Below, piece after piece: positions 58,385 to 64,000 of a DNA stretch of 64,000 nt (position 1 is its first letter; every line of letters begins with the position of its first letter). Both the position numbers and the translations under genes were made by a program. Origin of the DNA: WTFV01 sp965203525 (GTDB lineage: Bacteria; Acidobacteriota; Vicinamibacteria; Vicinamibacterales; UBA8438); assembly GCA_965203525.1 (NCBI GenBank), contig OZ241898.1, positions 4,340,001 to 4,404,000 of the forward strand, read 5' to 3'. The notes beneath the pieces were generated by a model. That model had not been told where the DNA came from, did not search any database, and was given only the letters and a program-made list of their open reading frames with translations.

Positions 58385-60904
58385 TTGACGCGACATCCAG
58401 CCACGATTGGCCTGATTCTCTTGATGCTGGGGGCGGTTCCGGCCGCGGCGCAGCCCGGACAGGTGCGCGGCGCCGTCCTGGACGAGACCGGCGCCGTGCT
58501 GCCGGGCGCCACGGTCACCCTGCGCGGCCTGGACGGCGTCCGCGCGACCAGCACCGGCGGCGCCGGAGAGTACCTGTTCGAGAACGTCTCCGACGGCGTC
58601 TACGCCGTGACGGTGTCCCTGTCCGGCTTCTCGGACGCGACGGTGGAGGACGTCGTCGTCGCCGGCGCCCCCGTCGAGGCGCCCGCCGTCACGCTGTCGC
58701 TCGCGAGCTTCGGCGACACGGTGGTCGTCACCGCGTCGCGGACCGAGGTCCGGGTGGTCGACGCCCCGGTCACCACGTCGGTCATCCCGGCGACCACCCT
58801 GGCGACGGCGGCGGCGACCAACGTCGGCGAGGCGTTGCGCTCGGTGCCCGGCGTCAACGTGGTCCAGCTCTCTGCGCGCGACGTCAACGTGACCAGCCGG
58901 CAGTCCACCGGCACGCTCGCCAATTCGCAGCTCGTACTGGTGGACGGGCGGAGCGTGTACCTGGACTTCTTCGGCATGGTGCTGTGGGATCTCGTCCCCA
59001 CGAACGCGGGTGACATCGAGCAGATCGAGGTGGTGCGCGGGCCGGCGTCGGCCACGTGGGGCGCGAACGCGATGACCGGCGCGGTCAACGTCGTCACGCG
59101 GCGGCCGCGCGAGTCGGTGGGCAACACCGTGACGCTCAGCAGCGGCTGGATCGACCGCAACGCCGGATCGACCGCCGGCCGGGGCGCGGGGACGATGTTC
59201 GGGGCCAACGCGACGGTCACGCGCGCGCCGAGCGACCGGCTGGCGTACCGCGTCAGTGGCGGATACTTCACCTCCGACGCGTTCGCGCGCCCGGCGGGCC
59301 GGATCCCGGTGATCGACGATCCGCGGGAGCCGGGCCGCATGGTGGGGGGCGCGTTCTATCCCGGCGACGGGGCGGGCGCCTTCGGCACCGCGTTCGCGAA
59401 CCGCGGCACCAGCCAGCCGAAGTTCGACCTGCGCGTGGACCAGGAGCTGTCGGACGCCACGCTCAGCTACTCCGGCGGCGTGGCCGGCACGCAGGGCATC
59501 GTGCACTCGGGGGTCGGTCCCTTCGACATCCAGCCCGGCTCCTGGCTGGGCTACGCCAAGATCGACTACGCCCGCGGCGACCTGCGGGCGCAAGTGTTCA
59601 CGAACCTGCTCGACGGCGACGCCCCGAACCTGCTGCTCCCGAATCCGAGCGGGGGAGCGCTGCAACTCGGCTTCAAGTCGCGGACGGTCGACGCCGAGCT
59701 CGGCCATTCCACGGTTCTCGGCGGGCGCCACGTGCTGAACTACGGCGGGAACGTGCGCCACAACGCGTTCGACGTCTCCATCGCGCCGGGCGCCGCGAAC
59801 CGGCTGGAGGCGGGCGCCTACCTGCAGGACGAGATCATCCTGGATCCGTTGCGGATCATCCTGGGCGGCCGCGTCGACAAGTTCGGCAACCTGAGCAGCC
59901 CGGCGTTCTCGCCGCGGCTGGCGTTCATGGTCAAGCCGGGCGCGGACCACTCCGTGACGCTGTCGTACAACCGGGCCTTCCGGGCGCCGTCGATCATCAA
60001 CAACTTCCTGGCGATGAACATCGTCCAGCCGGTGGACCTGCGCGGCCTCGCCCCCTTCCTGCCGGCGACGCTGGCGCCGGTGATCGCGCCGCGGCTCGCG
60101 CAGCCGTTCCCGCTCGTCGTCGGGGCGGCGGGCAGCGACGTCCCGTTCGGCGACGCGCCGCGGCCCGGCCTCGTGGAGGAATCGCTGACCGCGTACGAGG
60201 TGAGCTACACCGGATCGGTCCTGCCGGGCACGACGATCGGGGCCGCCGCGTACGTCAACCGGCGGGACGACTCGATCAACTTCGTGTCCCTGCCCAACTC
60301 CGCCGACCCGTACACGGTGGCCGACCAGCCGCCGGGATGGGCTCGGTACCTGGGGGCGGACCAGCTTCCGCCGTCCCTGGCGCCGGTGGTGCCGGGACTG
60401 CTGCTGCACCAGATGGCGCAGTTCGGCGTCTTCCTGCCGCGGACCTCCTTCACCTACGTCAACCTCGGGCCGGTGCGGCAGACCGGCGTGGAGCTGTGGC
60501 TGGATCAGCGGCTCGCGCGGTCGGCGTCGGCCTGGGTCAACTACTCGTGGCAGTCCGAGCCCGAGATCCTGGACGCGGAGAACCCGTACCCGAGCGCGGA
60601 GCTCAGCCTGCCCCCGACCCACCGGGTCAACGCCGGCGTCTCCTGGGACGGCGCGCGCTTCCTCGGCAACGCGTCGGTGAGCACCGCCACCGAAGCGTTC
60701 TGGGCCGACGTGCTCACGCCGGACTTCCACGGCTACTCGGACGGCTACACGCTGGTGAACGGCAGCTTCGGGATGAAGTGGAGCGGCGGCACGGTCACGA
60801 CGCTGATCAAGGTGACCAACCTCTTCAACCAGAGCATCCAGCAGCACGTCTTCGGCGACATCCTGCGGCGCACCGTCGTCGGCGAGGTGCGGTTCAGCCT
60901 GTGA
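58385..60904 (+). CDS. TonB-dependent receptor, likely iron-complex uptake
   Basis: An 839-residue receptor. The TTG at 58385 is chosen because GGAGGA (58371-58376) lies 8 nt upstream and the signal peptide follows directly (HPATIGLILLMLGAVPAAAQ). Carboxypeptidase-regulatory-like domain (GQVRGAVLDETGAVLPGATV), then plug with TVVVTASRTEVRVVDAPVTT, LVLVDGRSVYLDFFGM and IEVVRGPASATWGANAMTGA VNVVTRRPR, then a barrel ending VVGEVRFSL. This is closer to classic siderophore receptors than the other three receptors in the window. The operator at 58267 and the bfr/bfd neighbours support a role in iron uptake. Confidence 0.92.
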   Translation: MTRHPATIGLILLMLGAVPAAAQPGQVRGAVLDETGAVLPGATVTLRGLDGVRATSTGGAGEYLFENVSDGVYAVTVSLSGFSDATVEDVVVAGAPVEAPAVTLSLASFGDTVVVTASRTEVRVVDAPVTTSVIPATTLATAAATNVGEALRSVPGVNVVQLSARDVNVTSRQSTGTLANSQLVLVDGRSVYLDFFGMVLWDLVPTNAGDIEQIEVVRGPASATWGANAMTGAVNVVTRRPRESVGNTVTLSSGWIDRNAGSTAGRGAGTMFGANATVTRAPSDRLAYRVSGGYFTSDAFARPAGRIPVIDDPREPGRMVGGAFYPGDGAGAFGTAFANRGTSQPKFDLRVDQELSDATLSYSGGVAGTQGIVHSGVGPFDIQPGSWLGYAKIDYARGDLRAQVFTNLLDGDAPNLLLPNPSGGALQLGFKSRTVDAELGHSTVLGGRHVLNYGGNVRHNAFDVSIAPGAANRLEAGAYLQDEIILDPLRIILGGRVDKFGNLSSPAFSPRLAFMVKPGADHSVTLSYNRAFRAPSIINNFLAMNIVQPVDLRGLAPFLPATLAPVIAPRLAQPFPLVVGAAGSDVPFGDAPRPGLVEESLTAYEVSYTGSVLPGTTIGAAAYVNRRDDSINFVSLPNSADPYTVADQPPGWARYLGADQLPPSLAPVVPGLLLHQMAQFGVFLPRTSFTYVNLGPVRQTGVELWLDQRLARSASAWVNYSWQSEPEILDAENPYPSAELSLPPTHRVNAGVSWDGARFLGNASVSTATEAFWADVLTPDFHGYSDGYTLVNGSFGMKWSGGTVTTLIKVTNLFNQSIQQHVFGDILRRTVVGEVRFSL

Positions 60905-61016
60905 GCCGGGAGGGCGCCGCCGTCGGCGAGGAGTTCGTCCGTCAAAGCGCCCGCATCCGGACGCTGGCGACAGGTTGCCCCGGAGGCCGCGGGGGTAGTA
61001 GGGTCGGATCCAGTCC

Positions 61017-62405
61017 ATGACCACCGCCGATCCTGAGCACGCCGCCGCATCCACCACCCGGCAGGGACTGGAGCGGTTCTTCAACGAACTGGCGCCCAGA
61101 CTGGAGGCGGCGCGAACCGTGGAGCGCGAGCTGGACCGGCAGCTCGCCCGGCAGTTCAATGCCTTCGACTACCTGCGCCCGGACGAGCTGCGGCTGTCGA
61201 AGATGATCGGGGACCTGCTCGACCTCAAGGGCCCGCACGGGCAGGGCCATGTCTTCCTGCGTCTGCTTCTGGACAAGGTGGGGTTCGCCCGCGGCGCCGA
61301 TCTGCGGAACAGCCACGTGGATGTTGAACTGCGGATGGAGAACCAGCGCCGCCGCCTCGACATCGCCGTGGACGTCGGTGGTGGCCGGCACTGCCTCGCC
61401 ATCGAGAACAAACCCTTTGCGGGCGACCAGAAGGACCAGATCAAGGATTACCTCGACGGGCTCCGGGAGAAGTACGTCGACCGGTTCCTGCTGATCTACC
61501 TCTCGCCACGGGGCGAAGCGCCGTCCGACTACAGCGGCGTGAAGCCGACCGACCTGCAGGACGAGGCGGGCAACCCCGTCAAGACCTTCCGGATCATGCC
61601 GTACCACCGGGCGGAAGACGGCGCCGGGGACGACGATTTCGAGCCCTTCCGCACCGGCTTCGGACTCGCCGACTGGCTCAGGGAGTGCCGCGAGCACTGC
61701 GACGTGGAGCGGCTGCGCTGGTTTCTGCGCGAAGCCGAAACCTTTTGCGAGAGACGATTCGGAGGAAGCGCGATGACGACGGGCGAACGCAAGATAGTCA
61801 AGGACTTCTTGCTTGCCGACGACCGCAACTGGGCCACGGCGTGTGCGATCCAGGGCGCCTTGCCCGAGATCGCCGCGGCAGTTCGCAGGCAGTTCCTCAA
61901 GACCATCGCCAACCGCCTGACGACCGAGTTGGAATACACCAGCGGATGGGAGTACAGCGACAAAGCGTGGCAATCCTGGGTACAGGCATACCTTCCACAG
62001 TGGCGTGAGTACCAAAATGCCGAAATTCCGGAACGGTCGCGTACCTGCCTTTCTCTTGAAGCCGGTCAAAGACAGGGCAACGGCTGGTATATCGGCATCC
62101 GGTCGCCGTTGCCCAAGACCAAGATGACAGGAGACGATCTTCGGAGACGAGAACGGATCGACGAGCGCTTGGCCGGCGTATCGAAGAATGGCATGAGCAG
62201 CTCATGGTGGCCATGGTACGAGTTCGTCGTTGACGAGTATCGCAACTGGGACCTGCTGATCCCCGACCTGCGCAGGGAGTCGCAGCAGGACGGCGGCGGC
62301 AAGATCACCGGCGGCAAGATCACCGACTATTTCGTCAACAAGTTCGTCGAGATCGCGAAGTTCGCCAGGCCCATTCTCGACGACATCGAGGGAAGCCCCG
62401 GTTGA
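61017..62405 (+). CDS. PD-(D/E)XK nuclease superfamily protein
   Basis: A 462-residue protein. Residues about 110-140 carry the catalytic pattern RRRLDIAVDVGGGRHCLAIE followed by NKPFAGDQKDQIKDYLDGL, that is D-x(n)-E-x-K with IENK. It resembles the PDDEXK_20-type proteins found in defence islands; the second half (about 240-462) is Trp-rich and not recognised. A short duplication near the C-terminus gives GGKITGGKITD. A TAGGGT hexamer ends 12 nt before the ATG. Local GC drops within this gene, especially in the 3' half, compared with neighbours, suggesting acquisition. Confidence 0.78.
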   Translation: MTTADPEHAAASTTRQGLERFFNELAPRLEAARTVERELDRQLARQFNAFDYLRPDELRLSKMIGDLLDLKGPHGQGHVFLRLLLDKVGFARGADLRNSHVDVELRMENQRRRLDIAVDVGGGRHCLAIENKPFAGDQKDQIKDYLDGLREKYVDRFLLIYLSPRGEAPSDYSGVKPTDLQDEAGNPVKTFRIMPYHRAEDGAGDDDFEPFRTGFGLADWLRECREHCDVERLRWFLREAETFCERRFGGSAMTTGERKIVKDFLLADDRNWATACAIQGALPEIAAAVRRQFLKTIANRLTTELEYTSGWEYSDKAWQSWVQAYLPQWREYQNAEIPERSRTCLSLEAGQRQGNGWYIGIRSPLPKTKMTGDDLRRRERIDERLAGVSKNGMSSSWWPWYEFVVDEYRNWDLLIPDLRRESQQDGGGKITGGKITDYFVNKFVEIAKFARPILDDIEGSPG

Positions 62406-62474
62406 TCGAGCCGCGGGCCGCCCGCGCTCCGGCAGAGAAGCCCGGCTGATCGAACCGCGGGGCCGCCAGCGTCC
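62404..62474. repeat. Paired repeat at the end of the nuclease gene, 44-bp offset
   Basis: GATCGAGCCGCGGGCCGCCC at 62404 recurs as GATCGAACCGCGGGGCCGCC at 62448. The first copy overlaps the stop codon (62403-62405). Confidence 0.7.
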
Positions 62475-62497
62475 GTACGCCGGCGATGAAGCAACCG

Positions 62498-62748
62498 TCA
62501 GCCGGTCGTGACGCGGGCCAGCAGATCGGCCGCCGTCTCGCACTTGATGATCAGGTCCCCGACCTCCGCGAGCCGGTCCGGATCGCTGACGTCCGCCAGC
62601 AACGCAGATCGCGGCTGACGTAGCTGGCCGGCAGCCGAGTCAGCGATCCGAAGTCGATGCCCCCGCTCCAGCCGCGGGCGGCGAAGCCCCGCAGGAGGTC
62701 CCGGACCATGCGGGGCCGCGAGAACAACCGCCTGTACGTCGCGTCCAT
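62498..62748 (-). pseudogene. Rpn/YhgA-like recombination-promoting nuclease remnant
   Basis: From ATG 62748 the frame reads MDATYRRLFSRPRMVRDLLR and GSLTRLPASYVSRDLR, the N-terminus of Rpn family (transposase_31) proteins. It then shifts frame, and a C-terminal-like piece (LLADVSDPDRLAEVGDLIIK, then CETAADLLARVTTG) ends at 62498. Full-length members have about 300 residues, so the middle with the catalytic residues has been deleted. This is a dead remnant. Confidence 0.65.
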
Positions 62749-62778
62749 GTGCGACGCCCTGCTTCAAGAAAAGTCCAC

Positions 62779-63831
62779 TTACGTGATGAGTTCGGCGAGA
62801 GCGCGTATCCCGGGCTGCTGCCTGTCCAATTGGCTCTGATTGACCATGACGTCCTTCCCGGCCACGCGCCGCGTTCCCGCCGACAGCTTGACGACCGGGA
62901 TGCCCAGGGAACTCGAAACGACGGACGCCGTATTGGCGTCCGGCACTTCGGCCTGGAACATGCGCTCGAAGTCCCTCCGGCTTCCCGGCGGCGGGGATCC
63001 GTTCGGATGCGTGTGGAAGACGTTGGGATTGTCCTTCCACACGGCCCAGATCTCGTCGCCGATCGCCCCGACGACGGCCCGGAAGGCCTTGGCGGACTTG
63101 ACGTACTGCGTCAATCGATTGCCGACGTAGCAGTAGATCCTGGGCAGGGGCAGACGATACTGGTCCGACCTCAGGTAATAATCGGACTGCTGCGCGCCCG
63201 GTCGACGGGTGATTCCGTACAACAACGCCAGCACGCTTCGCACCGCCCTTCGCGAGGAGCCGTCGGCGGAGAAGGGGATGATCAGCCGATCGGCGGCCGA
63301 CAGGGCGAGTTCCGTGCATATGCCGAAGCTGGGGTTGCAGTCGATGAAGACCGTCGATGCCGAGCCGCACTGCCGGCGGACGTCACCGATCAGGTCGCTG
63401 ATCCAGGTATGCACGATGCGCCACGCGTCCGACGGCCCGGGCGTGGTGGCGGCCAGCACTCGGGAAGACTGCAACTCGAGCTGCTCGTCACCGGCGACCA
63501 GATGGAGGTTCGACGGCGCCGCGTCGTTGAAGTCCGCGACCCGCACGGCATACGAAGAACCCGTCCGGGTGTTCACGTAGGGGCTCCTGATCCGATCTTC
63601 GACGTAGCCCGATATCGTTCGCGGCGGCGACTGGCCCGACAGGCTCTCCAGCGCCTCCTCGCCCGCTTCGATGCCGCCGAGCAACATCCCGGACGAATTC
63701 GCCTGGGGGCAGAGATCGACGGCCAGGACGGTCTCATGCGGACGGAGCGCGGCGTACTCGCACGCCAACTGGAACGTCAGGTAGCTCTTCCCCACGCCGC
63801 CCTTGTTGTTCCAGATTGCGTATGTGGCCAT
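62779..63831 (-). CDS. ParA/MinD-like AAA ATPase
   Basis: A 350-residue protein starting MATYAIWNNKGGVGKSYLTF with a deviant Walker A (KGGVGKS), followed by VLAVDLCPQANSSGMLLGG (the D-x-x-P-Q-A/G-N motif) and STVFIDCNPSFGICTELALS. It is longer than classic ParA (about 210-260 residues), with an extra C-terminal part that has low GC and unusual codons. No parB-like gene is in the window. It may serve a mobile element or plasmid-like region, or act in a defence gene pair upstream, beyond the window edge. The start at 63831 is chosen by family alignment. Confidence 0.8.
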   Translation of the reverse strand: MATYAIWNNKGGVGKSYLTFQLACEYAALRPHETVLAVDLCPQANSSGMLLGGIEAGEEALESLSGQSPPRTISGYVEDRIRSPYVNTRTGSSYAVRVADFNDAAPSNLHLVAGDEQLELQSSRVLAATTPGPSDAWRIVHTWISDLIGDVRRQCGSASTVFIDCNPSFGICTELALSAADRLIIPFSADGSSRRAVRSVLALLYGITRRPGAQQSDYYLRSDQYRLPLPRIYCYVGNRLTQYVKSAKAFRAVVGAIGDEIWAVWKDNPNVFHTHPNGSPPPGSRRDFERMFQAEVPDANTASVVSSSLGIPVVKLSAGTRRVAGKDVMVNQSQLDRQQPGIRALAELIT

Positions 63832-64000
63832 GTCAGGTGACCGCCCGCACCCGTTCAGCGCCCCGGATTCCGGCAGACGACACCGTATCCGCGCCGTGAA
63901 CCGGAGCTGCGAATGATTCTGACCGATTCCGTGGCAGGAACGCAACCGGAACCCGGTCCGCGTTTGGCGACGGTCACACGCCCAGTTCGTCACGAAGATC
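63832..64000. other. Window end, no supported gene
   Basis: 169 bases upstream of the ParA-like gene. No gene with recognisable features; an open frame continues off the edge on the minus strand but lacks motifs. Confidence 0.4.

Overview
This window is about 70% GC and looks like a chromosomal segment of an Acidobacteriota member, probably of the Vicinamibacteria type. The evidence is a macrolide-exporter-like permease of the acidobacterial duplicated orphan permease (ADOP) type, four large TonB-dependent receptors with N-terminal carboxypeptidase-regulatory-like domains, several PQQ-type beta-propellers, and a divergent Ku/LigD repair pair. Species cannot be fixed from sequence reading alone. 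No rRNA, transposase, integrase or cas gene is visible.

Layout. 1-2.6 kb: a repeat cluster, an AbiEii-like nucleotidyltransferase coupled to a small partner, and a DUF433 antitoxin whose DUF5615 toxin partner is truncated. 2.6-13.4 kb: two TonB-dependent receptors flank a lipoprotein gene broken at a run of 17 G, and a sigma factor/anti-sigma/LVIVD-propeller operon. 13.4-21.7 kb: a PLP dehydratase, an outer-membrane barrel, an acyl-AMP ligase-ACP-acyltransferase fusion, infA, a small Cys-rich protein and glnE. 21.9-27.9 kb: two copies of a two-gene module (cytochrome c fused to a copper-monooxygenase-like domain, plus a secreted beta-rich partner), pointing towards each other around a Uma2 nuclease-like gene and a methyltransferase. 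28.1-37.5 kb: coxG-like gene, hicBA, a broken small secreted gene, a propeller protein, ku and ligD, two tRNA-Arg, one tRNA-Lys and tandem secreted paralogues. 37.5-50 kb: a CRISPR-like repeat cluster, a third receptor, a quinoprotein dehydrogenase, a secreted ankyrin protein, an adenine methyltransferase, a SMUG1-type glycosylase and the ADOP permease. 50-61 kb: an S9 peptidase, an epoxide-hydrolase-like enzyme, an ATPase, a propeller, a DUF3500 protein, and an iron cluster (bfr, bfd, receptor) sharing a palindromic site. 61-64 kb: a less GC-rich end with a PD-(D/E)XK nuclease, an Rpn remnant and a ParA-like ATPase.

The most unusual property is a set of short, locus-specific repeats at gene borders and inside genes. 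Most fall in two period classes: about 60-65 bp (repeat near 28 bp, spacer near 33 bp) and 71-75 bp. In coding regions the offsets are multiples of three. One cluster (37563-37837) has CRISPR-like geometry, and its first 33-bp spacer is identical to a stretch of the receptor gene at 13233-13265. A second trend is a -10-like hexamer ending 6-9 nt before the start codon, with no ribosome binding site, which suggests leaderless mRNAs.

Many genes encode exported proteins with an N-terminal signal peptide: receptors, propellers and cytochromes. This fits a heterotrophic Gram-negative lifestyle based on uptake of large or chelated substrates and periplasmic oxidation.
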